Assembly: GCF_041514305.1 (NCBI RefSeq)
Contig: NZ_JBGMWH010000007.1
Coordinates: 1 to 64,000 of the forward strand
DNA length: 64,000 nt
From: Salinarimonas chemoclinalis
Lineage (GTDB): Bacteria > Pseudomonadota > Alphaproteobacteria > Rhizobiales > Beijerinckiaceae
Reading direction: 5' to 3'
A program made the position numbers and the translations under genes. Below, in pieces: positions 17,201 through 24,128 of the stretch; the first letter of the stretch is position 1; each line of letters begins with the position of its first letter. The notes beneath the pieces were generated by a model that worked only from the letters and a program-made list of their open reading frames with translations, searched no databases and was not told where the DNA came from.

Positions 17201-17866
17201 GTAGCGGCGCAGGATCGGCGAGAGGTAGGCGTCGACCACGGTCGTGTCGCCGCGCCCGACGAGCTTCACCAGCGGCGAGACCTCGTGGGAGACCGAGACC
17301 TGCGCGAAGCCCATCGCGCGGGCCATCGCGGCGACGCGGCGCTCGTGGTCGGGATGCCTGTAGGCGTGCATGAACACGATCGCGAGCGCGCGGTGCCCCT
17401 CCTCCCGCGCCCGCTCCAGGGCGGCGCGGGCGCCCGCCTCGTCGAGCGGCGTCTCGACGGTGCCGTCCGCCAGCACGCGCTCGTCGATCTCGACGACGTC
17501 GTCGTAGAGCTCGTCGGGCTTGACGATGGCCTTGGCGAAGATGTCGGCGCGGGCCTGGTAGCCGATGCGCAGCGCGTCGCGGAAGCCCCTCGTGGTGAGG
17601 AGCAGCGTGCGCTCGCCCTTGCGCTCGAGCAGCGCGTTGGTCGCGACCGTGGTGCCCATGCGCACCTCGCCGATCGTGCCTTCCGGGATCGGCTCGCCGC
17701 GGGCGAGCCCGAGATGGTCGCGGATGCCCTGCACGGCGGCGTCGCGATAAACGTCCGGGTTCTCCGACAGGAGCTTGCGGGCATGGAGGCCCCCGTCGGG
17801 ATCGCGGGCGATGACGTCCGTGAAGGTGCCGCCGCGATCGATCCAGAAGTCCCACACGCCGCTCAT
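14231..17866 (-). CDS. oplAH: Fused 5-oxoprolinase / hydantoinase A-B protein
   Basis: This 1211-residue protein joins both halves of the ATP-dependent hydantoinase/oxoprolinase family. The N-terminal HyuA-like part (about 1-690) opens with DFWIDRGGTFTDVIARDPDG, and has MGTTVATNALLERKG, GGVVGLAETGR and FDMGGTSTDVA, typical ASKHA ATPase loops. The HyuB-like part (about 705-1211) begins DPVMLEIFNNLFMSIAEQMG and contains HLGSMDRSVETVI, NAPYNGGTHLPD and GTMNNLTFGN. Eukaryotic-type OplAH hydrolyses 5-oxoproline to glutamate with ATP in the cytoplasm; the single-chain form matches that type. The ATG at 17866 is 6 bases after GGAGG. It is divergent from a TRAP transporter, suggesting a paired uptake and degradation unit. 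A hydantoin or related lactam is possible. Confidence 0.88.
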   Translation of the reverse strand: MSGVWDFWIDRGGTFTDVIARDPDGGLHARKLLSENPDVYRDAAVQGIRDHLGLARGEPIPEGTIGEVRMGTTVATNALLERKGERTLLLTTRGFRDALRIGYQARADIFAKAIVKPDELYDDVVEIDERVLADGTVETPLDEAGARAALERAREEGHRALAIVFMHAYRHPDHERRVAAMARAMGFAQVSVSHEVSPLVKLVGRGDTTVVDAYLSPILRRYVAQVSEELDVARTGARLMFMMSSGGLTAAELFQGKDAILSGPAGGVVGLAETGRAAGFGKVIGFDMGGTSTDVAHFDGTYERAFETEVAGVRMRAPMMLIHTVAAGGGSMLKWDGTRYRVGPESAGAHPGPTCYRRGGPLAVTDANVMVGKLLPEFFPRIFGPDGDAPLDADAVRAAFAALAAEIGDGRSPEEVADGFLEIAVANMAEAIKKISVQRGYDVTRYALNCFGGAGGQHACKVADALGMKTVLVHPLSGLLSAYGMGLADIRATRQSAVDAALDADAPRALGVAAKRLVDEAVEELTGQGVPRDDIAVIVRAHVRYAGTDTPLQVDAATLSGDALDAPIAPASAESMRADFEARHERRFGFVDEGKALVVEAVEIEAVGGGAQFAEAEGLATVEGTPEPARRTRIFSKGWHDAGVYLREAIRPGQRIPGPAIVVEPNQTIVVEEGWEARLTEKDHLVLARVEAMATRHAVGTEADPVMLEIFNNLFMSIAEQMGVTLQNTAYSVNIKERLDFSCAVFDATGSLVANAPHMPVHLGSMDRSVETVIRQNPQIHPGDVFALNAPYNGGTHLPDITVCTPVFDADEKTILFWVASRGHHADVGGVAPGSMSPRATHIEEEGVYIDNFKLVDRGRFREAELVALLEGAKYPVRNVVQNVNDLKAQIAANEKGVAELEKMVASFGLDVVTAYMGHVQDNAAESVRRLLDRVRDCSFDYPMDQGCAIRVSITVDRERRTARVDFSGTSPQQPDNFNAPAPVTRAAVLYVFRVMVDDAIPMNAGCLRPIEIVVPDGSMLSPRYPAAVVAGNVEVSQAVTNCLFGALRAMGSSQGTMNNLTFGNDTYQYYETICSGAPAGPGWNGVAGVHTHMTNSRLTDPEILEQRFPVVLEDFHIRVGSGGKGRWTAGDGTSRTIRFRERMDCAILASHRKVRPFGAAGGEPGALGRTLVRRLDGRVEELAGNDQTVLEAGEAVTVITPTGGGYGTAE

Positions 17867-17951
17867 CGTCGCCTCCTCGATGGCCGCGCGCATCGCCTCG
17901 GCGGCGCGGCTCCTCCGTTCCCGTGGGTCATCATCGCCGACATCGACAAAT

Positions 17952-17992
17952 CGTCAACATTTTTCCGATGAGTTGACGTTAGGATATTGACA
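17952..17992. promoter_or_regulatory. Paired TTGAC half-sites between oplAH and the TRAP operon
   Basis: CGTCAAC (17952-17958) and GTTGACG (17972-17978) form a perfect inverted repeat whose arms start 20 bp apart, about two helical turns. A third copy, TTGACA, lies at 17987-17992. The segment around it is unusually AT-rich for this genome. It lies in the 230-bp spacer between the divergent oplAH and dctP-like genes. It could be the operator of the winged-helix regulator at the end of the TRAP operon, and the TTGAC copies may also act as -35 boxes. Confidence 0.45.
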
Positions 17993-18096
17993 CGGTGTTC
18001 AGCGCAGATCACCCTTGCAGCATGCGCATGATAACGAGGGATGCGCGGTTGAGCCGCACGGCGCCTCGCGGCCGGCGGCGAGAAGGGAGCGACACC

Positions 18097-19071
18097 ATGA
18101 ACATCTTCGCACGCGTCTTCGCGGGCGTCGCCCTGTCGGCCGTCGTGGCCGGCGCGGCCTCGGCCCAGAGCTGGGACATGCCGACCCCCTACCCGGACGC
18201 GACGTTCCACACGGTCAACATCGCCGAGTTCGCCGACGCGGTGCGCGAGGCGACCGGCGGCGCGCTCGACATCACCGTGCATTCCGCCGGCTCGCTGATC
18301 AAGCATCCCGAGATCAAGCGCACCGTGCGCTCCGGCGTGGTCCCGATCGGCGAGGTGCTGATCTCGCTGCACGCCAACGAGAATCCGATCTACGGGCTCG
18401 ACTCGGTGCCCTTCCTCGCCACGTCCTACGAGGACGCGCGCCGTCTCTACGCGGCCCAGCGCCCGGCGCTCGAGGAGGCGCTCGCGCAGGAGGGCCTCAC
18501 GCTTCTGTTCTCGGTGCCGTGGCCCCCGCAGGGCATCTACGCCGGCCAGGAGATCGGCGCCATCGAGGACCTGCGCGGCCTGCGCTTCCGCACCTACAAT
18601 CCCGGCACCGCGCGCATCGCCGAGCTGTCGGGCGCCACGCCGGTCCAGGTCGAGGTCGCGGACCTGCCGACCGCCTTCGCCACCGGCCGTGTCGAGGCGA
18701 CGATCACCTCGCCCTCCACGGGTGTGAACTCGACCTTCTGGGACTTCGTCTCGCACTACCACGACACCCAGGCCTGGCTGCCACGCAACATGGTCGTCGT
18801 GAACACCGCCGCCTTCGAGGGGCTCGACCCCGGCGTGCGCGCCGCGCTGCTCGAGGCCGCCGCGGCGGCGGAGGCCCGCGGCTGGGAGATGTCGGAGGCC
18901 GACACCGCGGCCGCGACGCGGACGCTCGCCGACAACGGCATGACGATCGTCACCCCCTCCGAGGGGCTCGCGACCGGCTTCCAGGAGATCGGCGCGCAGA
19001 TCGCCGAGGAGTGGGCGCAGAGCGCCGGCGACGCGGGGGCCGCGGTGCTCCAGGCCTATCGCGCGAACTGA
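18097..19071 (+). CDS. TRAP transporter substrate-binding protein (DctP family)
   Basis: This periplasmic solute-binding protein of a tripartite ATP-independent transporter has 324 residues with a signal peptide ending AGAASAQ (about residue 24). Family marks include the lobe segment GLRFRTYNPGTARIAELSGATPVQVE, with the Arg that usually binds a carboxylate of the ligand, and the DLPTAFATGRVEATITSPSTG segment. AGGGAG precedes the ATG at 18097. It is the first gene of a DctP-DctQ-DctM-regulator operon and is divergent from oplAH, which suggests 5-oxoproline or a related lactam acid as ligand; that is inferred from context only. A stem-loop follows the gene. Confidence 0.92.
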   Translation: MNIFARVFAGVALSAVVAGAASAQSWDMPTPYPDATFHTVNIAEFADAVREATGGALDITVHSAGSLIKHPEIKRTVRSGVVPIGEVLISLHANENPIYGLDSVPFLATSYEDARRLYAAQRPALEEALAQEGLTLLFSVPWPPQGIYAGQEIGAIEDLRGLRFRTYNPGTARIAELSGATPVQVEVADLPTAFATGRVEATITSPSTGVNSTFWDFVSHYHDTQAWLPRNMVVVNTAAFEGLDPGVRAALLEAAAAAEARGWEMSEADTAAATRTLADNGMTIVTPSEGLATGFQEIGAQIAEEWAQSAGDAGAAVLQAYRAN

Positions 19072-19128
19072 GGCTCCGCCGAAACCACCCCACGGGGGAG
19101 CGGGGCCGCGTCCCGCAGCGGACCGGAG

Positions 19129-19154
19129 GGGGCGAGCCGTTCGCCGCTCGCCCC
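19129..19154 (+). other. Stem-loop after the substrate-binding protein gene
   Basis: GGGGCGAGC (19129-19137) pairs perfectly with GCTCGCCCC (19146-19154). It has no U-run and lies between the binding-protein gene and its membrane partners. Such stems commonly protect the upstream message, giving more binding protein than permease. Confidence 0.55.
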
Positions 19155-19249
19155 ATCCGCCCCGCCGCGCTGGTCGACCGCTCGTCCGGGGCGATGGCCG
19201 TGCAATGACGGGTCGGCGGCCGTCGTCGACGTCGGGACTGGAGGACTGC

Positions 19250-19807
19250 ATGCGTCGCGCGCTCGATCTCCTCTACGCCGCCGGCCTGTGGCTGTCGGCC
19301 CTGTGCATCCTCGTCATCGCGACGCTCGTCGGCCTCCAGGTCGTGGCGCGCGTGTGGGACGCGTTCCTCCAGGCGCTCGACATGCCGCGCTCGGGCTTCG
19401 TCATCCTCTCGCTCGCCGAGATCTCGGGCTACCTGTTCGCGGCGGCGAGCTTCCTCGCGCTGGCGGGGACGCTCAAGGCCGGCGCGCACATCCGCGTCAC
19501 CATGCTCGTCAACGCCCTGCCCGCCCGTGCGCGCACGGCGATCGAGGCGGCGGCGCTCGCCTTCGGGGCGGTCGCGGCGGGTTTCGGCACCTGGGCGATC
19601 GGGGGCTACGCCTGGGAGAGCTGGCGCTTCGGAGAGGTCTCGCCGGGCCTGGTGCGGGTGCCGCTCGTCTGGCCGCAGGCGGCGATGACCCTGGGCGCGG
19701 CGCTCCTGACCATCGCTTTCCTCGACGAGTTCGTGGGCACGCTGAGGACCGGTCGCCCGAGCTTCCGCACCGCCGAGGATGCGGTCGCGCTGGGCCGGGA
19801 GGGCTGA
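19250..19807 (+). CDS. TRAP transporter small permease (DctQ family)
   Basis: The 185-residue protein has four hydrophobic segments, near residues 10-32, 48-70, 92-115 and 135-158, the usual DctQ layout. The first helix is followed by LQVVARVWDAF, and the second region contains EISGYLFAAASFLALAGTLK, where DctQ proteins have a conserved Glu and charged loop. I start at the ATG at 19250 because it follows a strong GGAGG by 6 bases; a longer frame from 19205 is possible but adds an unrelated leader. The DctM gene starts three bases after its stop, so the two are translated together. Confidence 0.9.
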   Translation: MRRALDLLYAAGLWLSALCILVIATLVGLQVVARVWDAFLQALDMPRSGFVILSLAEISGYLFAAASFLALAGTLKAGAHIRVTMLVNALPARARTAIEAAALAFGAVAAGFGTWAIGGYAWESWRFGEVSPGLVRVPLVWPQAAMTLGAALLTIAFLDEFVGTLRTGRPSFRTAEDAVALGREG

Positions 19808-19810
19808 GCC

Positions 19811-21112
19811 ATGGAGCCGACGACCCTGATGCTCCTCCTCGTCGCGGTGCTGTTCGCGATCCTCGCCTGCGGCGTCTGGATCGCGGTGGCGCTCGCGACG
19901 CTCGGCTTCGTCGCCCTCGTCGTCTCGCTGCCGCTGCCGCCGGGCGCGATCCTCGCGACGGCGATGTGGCAGCAGCTCAATTCCTGGGACCTCACGGCGC
20001 TGCCGATGTTCATCCTGATGGGCGACATCCTGTTCCGCACGCGCCTGTCGGAGGACATGTTCGAGGGCCTCACCCCCTGGCTCGCCCGCCTGCCGGGCCG
20101 GCTCCTGCACGTCAACGTGCTCGGCTGCACGATCTTCGCCGCGGTCTCCGGCTCTTCGGCCGCGACCTGCGCCACGATCGGGCGGATCTCGCTCGGCGAG
20201 CTGAAGAAGCGCGGCTATTCCGAGGTGATGGCGATCGGCACGCTCGCGGGCTCGGGCACGATCGGGCTGATGATCCCGCCCTCGATCATCCTCATCGTCT
20301 ACGCCACCGCCACCGAGCAGTCGGTGGCGCGGCTCTTCATCGCCGGCGTCGTGCCCGGGCTGATGCTGACCGCGCTGTTCATGGGCTACGTCGTCGTCTG
20401 GGCGCTCTTGAACCGCCACCGCATGCCTCCGCCCGAGCCGGTCATGCCGCTGCGCCAGCGCCTCGCCAAGCTCCGGCGCCTCGCCCCGGTCGTCCTCCTC
20501 ATCGTCGGCGTGATCGGCTCGATCTACGCGGGCTTCGCCTCGGCGACCGAGGCGGCGGCGGTGGGCGTGTTCCTGGCGCTCGCCATCTCCTGGCGCGCGG
20601 GGACGCTGAACCTCGGCACCTTCCGCACGGCGCTCCTGTCGGCGACCAAGACCTCGTGCATGATCACCTTCATCCTCGCGGGCGCCGCCTTCCTGACCAC
20701 GGCGATGGGCTTCACCGGCATTCCGCGGATGCTGGCGGAATGGATCGGGACGTTCGGCCTCTCGCAGGCGATGCTGCTGCTCGCCCTGACGCTGTTCTTC
20801 ATCGTCATGGGCTGCTTCCTCGACGGCATCTCGCTCGTGGTGCTCACCACCTCTATCGTCATGCCGCTCGTCACGGCGGCGGGGATCGACCTGATCTGGT
20901 TCGGCATCTTCATCGTGCTCGTCGTGGAGATGGCGCAGATCACCCCGCCGGTGGGCTTCAACCTCTACGTCCTGCAATCCCTGACGGGGCGGGACATCTT
21001 CCGCCTGGGTCTCTACACCGCGCCCTTCTTCCTGATCATGTGCTTCGCCGCGCTGCTGCTCGCGCTGTTTCCCGACATCGCGCTGTGGCTGCCGCGGACG
21101 ATGCTCGAATGA
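19811..21112 (+). CDS. TRAP transporter large permease (DctM family)
   Basis: The 433-residue DctM protein is the ion-coupled channel subunit of the TRAP transporter, with about 12 membrane segments. It shows the typical LPMFILMGDILFRT near the first repeat, the AAVSGSSAATCATIGRI loop, the IPPSIILIVYATATEQSV segment and, near the end, QITPPVGFNLYVLQSLTGRD. It follows the DctQ gene directly, and its stop overlaps the start of the regulator gene (ATGA). Gene order and spacing indicate one operon from 18097 to 21690. Uptake would be driven by Na+ or H+ and not ATP, as for the family. Confidence 0.95.
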   Translation: MEPTTLMLLLVAVLFAILACGVWIAVALATLGFVALVVSLPLPPGAILATAMWQQLNSWDLTALPMFILMGDILFRTRLSEDMFEGLTPWLARLPGRLLHVNVLGCTIFAAVSGSSAATCATIGRISLGELKKRGYSEVMAIGTLAGSGTIGLMIPPSIILIVYATATEQSVARLFIAGVVPGLMLTALFMGYVVVWALLNRHRMPPPEPVMPLRQRLAKLRRLAPVVLLIVGVIGSIYAGFASATEAAAVGVFLALAISWRAGTLNLGTFRTALLSATKTSCMITFILAGAAFLTTAMGFTGIPRMLAEWIGTFGLSQAMLLLALTLFFIVMGCFLDGISLVVLTTSIVMPLVTAAGIDLIWFGIFIVLVVEMAQITPPVGFNLYVLQSLTGRDIFRLGLYTAPFFLIMCFAALLLALFPDIALWLPRTMLE

Positions 21113-21690
21113 GCGGAGACGACGCCATGCGCCGCCGCGCCCGCACGACGACCGCCCCCGGCGAGGAACCCGCAGCCGGCGCCCGAGGCGTCGGCCCCGT
21201 CGTCTCCTCCGCCCATCTCGCCGAGACCGGGCTGCCGGCGCTCTCCGAGTTCGAATTCGGGCTGATCCTGGCCAGCCACGCCTTCGAGCGCTGGATGGTG
21301 CGCTGCATGGCGGCGGCGGGCGTGCCGGACGTCTCGGCGCTCGACGTGCTCATCCTGCACACGGTCAACCATCGCGGTCGCCCCAAGAAGCTCGCCGACA
21401 TCTGCCTCGTTCTCTCGATCGAGGACACGCACCTCGTCTCCTACGGCGTGAAGAAGCTCGAGGCCGCGGGCCTCGTCGCCTCCGGGCGCGCGGGCAAGGA
21501 GAAGACCGTGGAGATCACCGAGCGGGGCCGGGCCATGTGCCTGCGCTACCGCGAGATCCGGGACGCCCTGCTGACGAAGCCGCTCGCGGCGACGACGCTC
21601 GACGAGGCGCGGCTGTCCGAGCTCGCGGCGATGCTGCGGGGGCTGTCGGGGCACTACGACCAGGCGGCGCGGGCGGCGGCGAGCCTATGA
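21109..21690 (+). CDS. Winged-helix (MarR-like) transcriptional regulator of the TRAP operon
   Basis: This 193-residue protein overlaps the end of the DctM gene by four bases. After a disordered Arg/Ala-rich leader of about 40 residues, it has a helix with FEFGLILASHAFERWMVRCM, then a winged helix-turn-helix region (DVLILHTVNHRGRPKKLADICLVLSIEDTHLVSYGVKKLEAAGLV) and a wing SGRAGKEKTVEITERG. That is the MarR-type layout and matches regulators often found at the end of TRAP operons. It may bind the paired TTGAC half-sites at 17952-17992 and control both oplAH and the transporter. The ATG at 21127 is an alternative start. The stop codon abuts the convergent rnhA stop with no bases between. Confidence 0.75.
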   Translation: MSGDDAMRRRARTTTAPGEEPAAGARGVGPVVSSAHLAETGLPALSEFEFGLILASHAFERWMVRCMAAAGVPDVSALDVLILHTVNHRGRPKKLADICLVLSIEDTHLVSYGVKKLEAAGLVASGRAGKEKTVEITERGRAMCLRYREIRDALLTKPLAATTLDEARLSELAAMLRGLSGHYDQAARAAASL

Positions 21691-22149
21691 TCAGCGCGGC
21701 ACGCCCGCCCTGGCCAGCGCGTCCACACGGTGGTTGAGCGGGTCGTCGGCGTGGCCCTTGACCCAGTGCCAGCTGACGGCGTGGCGGGTACGTGCCTCGT
21801 CGAGGCGGCGCCAGAGGTCCTCGTTCTTGACGGGAGCCTTCGCGGCGGTGCGCCAGCCTTTCGCCTTCCAGCCGGCGAGCCAGGTGGTGATGCCGTTCCT
21901 GACGTACTGGCTGTCCGTGTAGAGGTCGACGGTGCAGGGGCGCTTCAGGGCCTCCAGCGCCTGGATCGCGGCCATCAGCTCCATGCGGTTGTTGGTCGTC
22001 GTCGCCTCGCCGCCGTTGAGCTCCTTCTCGCGCTCGCCGAAGAGGAGCAGCGCTCCCCAGCCGCCGGGGCCGGGATTCCCGATGCAGGACCCGTCGGTGT
22101 AGATCGTCACGCGGGGCGCGCCCGCGCCGGCCGTCGTCTCGGCGGTCAT
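21691..22149 (-). CDS. rnhA: Ribonuclease HI
   Basis: RNase HI cuts the RNA strand of RNA-DNA hybrids, removing primers and R-loops. The 152-residue protein has the four acidic catalytic residues: Asp19 in YTDGSCIGNPGPGGWG, Glu57 in NRMELMAAI, Asp79 in LYTDSQYVRNG and Asp143 in VDALA. The KGHADDPLNHRVD segment, with the His loop, is also typical. The start ATG overlaps the thrB stop (ATGA), so the two genes are translationally coupled in the order ispH-thrB-rnhA seen in many alphaproteobacteria. It ends directly against the convergent regulator gene. Confidence 0.96.
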   Translation of the reverse strand: MTAETTAGAGAPRVTIYTDGSCIGNPGPGGWGALLLFGEREKELNGGEATTTNNRMELMAAIQALEALKRPCTVDLYTDSQYVRNGITTWLAGWKAKGWRTAAKAPVKNEDLWRRLDEARTRHAVSWHWVKGHADDPLNHRVDALARAGVPR

Positions 22150-23111
22150 CGATCGAGCCCGTAGTCGGCGGCGCTCCCGGCGCGGCGGTGGAGGGCGAGC
22201 TTGCGGTCGTACTCGAGCGGATCCTTGGGCTTGACCAGCGCACCCGGCGGCACGTCGAGCCAGTCGACGAGGCGGGTGAGCAGGAAGCGCAGCGCCGCAC
22301 CGCGGCACAGCGTCGGCAGCGCCGCCACCTCGGCGGGCTCGAGGCGGCGCACCCGCTCGTAGCCCGCGATCAGCGCGCGGCTCTTGGTGACGTTGAAGGA
22401 CCCGTCCGGCTCGAAGCACCAGGCGTTGAGGCAGATGGCGAGATCGTAGGCGAGCTGGTCGTTGCAGGCGAAGTAGAAGTCGATCAGGCCCGACACCGCC
22501 TCGCCGATGAAGAAGACGTTGTCGACGAAGAGATCCGCGTGGATCACGCCGTCGGGCAGGCCCGCCGGCCAGTGCCGCTCGAGGTGGTCGAGCTCGGCGC
22601 GCGTGCGGGCGGCGAGGCCCGCGGCGACCGTGTCCGCCTGCGCCTCCGCCTGCGCGAAGAGCGGGCGCCAGGCGGGCAGGGAGAGTGCGTTGGCGCGGCG
22701 GATCGGGAAGTCGCGTCCCGCCTCGTGCAGCCGTGCCAGCGCCTCGCCCAGCGCGCCGCAGCGCTTGGCCGAGGGCCGACGGATCGACAGGCCCTCGAGG
22801 AACGTCGCGATCGCGGCGGGGCGGCCCGCCAGGCGGCCGAGCGCCTCCCCGCGCCGGTCGCGGACCGGCAGCGGGCAGACGATCCCGCGCGTCGAGAGAT
22901 GCTCCATCAGGCCGAGGAAGAACGGCAGGTCCGCCTCCGCCACGCGCTTCTCGTAGAGCGTGAGGATGTAGGAGCCGGCCTGCGTGTGGAGGAAGTAGTT
23001 CGTGTTCTCGACGCCCTCCGCGATGCCCTTGAAGGAGAGCACGGCGCCGATGTCGTAGCCCTCCACGAAGGCGACGAGCGCCTCCTCCGGCACGTCGGTG
23101 TAGACCGCCAC
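22146..23111 (-). CDS. thrB: Homoserine kinase (aminoglycoside-phosphotransferase-fold type)
   Basis: Homoserine kinase phosphorylates homoserine with ATP on the way to threonine. This is the 321-residue alphaproteobacterial form with an APH-like kinase fold and not the GHMP type. It begins AVYTDVPEEALVAFVEGYDIG and carries GIAEGVENTNYFLHT (nucleotide loop), VIHADLFVDNVFF (catalytic loop with the HxDxxxDN pattern) and GLIDFYFACNDQLAYDLA (Mg2+-binding Asp). The start is a GTG at 23111, two bases after the ispH stop, which gives the known family N-terminus; the frame continues far upstream inside ispH but is not coding there. It overlaps rnhA by four bases. Confidence 0.95.
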   Translation of the reverse strand: MAVYTDVPEEALVAFVEGYDIGAVLSFKGIAEGVENTNYFLHTQAGSYILTLYEKRVAEADLPFFLGLMEHLSTRGIVCPLPVRDRRGEALGRLAGRPAAIATFLEGLSIRRPSAKRCGALGEALARLHEAGRDFPIRRANALSLPAWRPLFAQAEAQADTVAAGLAARTRAELDHLERHWPAGLPDGVIHADLFVDNVFFIGEAVSGLIDFYFACNDQLAYDLAICLNAWCFEPDGSFNVTKSRALIAGYERVRRLEPAEVAALPTLCRGAALRFLLTRLVDWLDVPPGALVKPKDPLEYDRKLALHRRAGSAADYGLDR

Positions 23112-23113
23112 GG

Positions 23114-24073
23114 CTATTCGGCGGCTTCGCCGCGCAGGCCGCGCGGCAGGGGGAAGAACACGTCCTCGGTCACCGTCGTCACGGTCTCCACCGAGACGTC
23201 GTAGCGCTCGGCGAAGGCGTCGATGATCTCCTCGACCAGCACCTCGGGCGCGGACGCGCCCGCCGTCATGCCGAGCCGGCGGATGCCGGAGAACGCCTCC
23301 CAGTCGATCTCCGCGGCGCGGTTGGCGAGCCGGGCGACCTTGCAGCCGGCGCGCTCGGCGACCTCGCGCAGGCGTTGCGAGTTCGAGGAATTGGGCGAGC
23401 CCACGACGATGAGCGCGTCCACCTGAGGCGCGACCTTCTTGACCGCCTCCTGGCGATTGGTGGTCGCGTAGCAGATGTCCTCCTTGTGCGGGCCGACGAT
23501 GGCGGGGAAGCGCGCCTTGAGCGCCTCCACGATCTCGCGGGTGTCGTCGACCGACAGCGTCGTCTGCGTCACGAAGGCGAGCGCCGTCGCGTCCGCCGGC
23601 GCGAAGGCGGCGACGTCCTCGAGCGATTCGATCAGCGTGATCGTGCCGGCGGGGAGCTGGCCCATCGTGCCGACGACCTCGGGATGGCCGGCGTGGCCGA
23701 CGAGCAGGACGTGGCGGCCCTTCTTCGCGTGGACCTGCGCCTCGCGATGCACCTTGGTGACGAGCGGGCAGGTCGCGTCGATGGCGTGCATGCGCCGGCG
23801 CAGCGCCTCGTCGGGCACCGACTTCGGCACGCCGTGGGCGGAGAAGATCACCGGCGCGTCCCCGTCCGGGATCTCGTCGAGCTCGCGCACGAAGATCGCG
23901 CCCTTCCTGCGCAGGCTCTCGACGACGTACTTGTTGTGCACGATCTCGTGGCGCACGTAGACCGGCGCGCCGCGCTGGGCGAGCGCCTGCTCGACGGCGT
24001 CGATGGCGCGCACCACGCCCGCGCAGAAGCCGCGGGGGGCGCACAGGAGGATCTCGAGAGGCGGCTTCGTCAT
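23114..24073 (-). CDS. ispH: 4-hydroxy-3-methylbut-2-enyl diphosphate reductase
   Basis: IspH performs the last step of the non-mevalonate isoprenoid pathway, reducing HMBPP to IPP and DMAPP with a [4Fe-4S] cluster. The 319-residue protein has the three cluster cysteines in APRGFCAGVVRAI, DATCPLVTKVH and DICYATTNRQ. It also has the substrate-binding HEIVHNKYVV, SAHGVPKSV, VGHAGHPEV and the TQTTLS and GSPNSSNSQRL loops. I start at the ATG at 24073, giving MTKPPLEILLCAPRGF; a start 12 codons upstream adds an unrelated leader. It heads the ispH-thrB-rnhA operon, 55 bases downstream of the GGDEF-EAL gene on the same strand. Confidence 0.97.
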   Translation of the reverse strand: MTKPPLEILLCAPRGFCAGVVRAIDAVEQALAQRGAPVYVRHEIVHNKYVVESLRRKGAIFVRELDEIPDGDAPVIFSAHGVPKSVPDEALRRRMHAIDATCPLVTKVHREAQVHAKKGRHVLLVGHAGHPEVVGTMGQLPAGTITLIESLEDVAAFAPADATALAFVTQTTLSVDDTREIVEALKARFPAIVGPHKEDICYATTNRQEAVKKVAPQVDALIVVGSPNSSNSQRLREVAERAGCKVARLANRAAEIDWEAFSGIRRLGMTAGASAPEVLVEEIIDAFAERYDVSVETVTTVTEDVFFPLPRGLRGEAAE

Positions 24074-24128
24074 CGCGTACGGTCTGTGGCGAGACGCGCC
24101 GCGTGTCAAGCCGGCGCGAGGGCGCGCC

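Noticed and set aside
13712..17971. 1419-codon open frame on the plus strand opposite oplAH
   Set aside because: Repetitive Arg/Val/Asp/His composition and no domain; the opposite strand has a full oxoprolinase with many family motifs.
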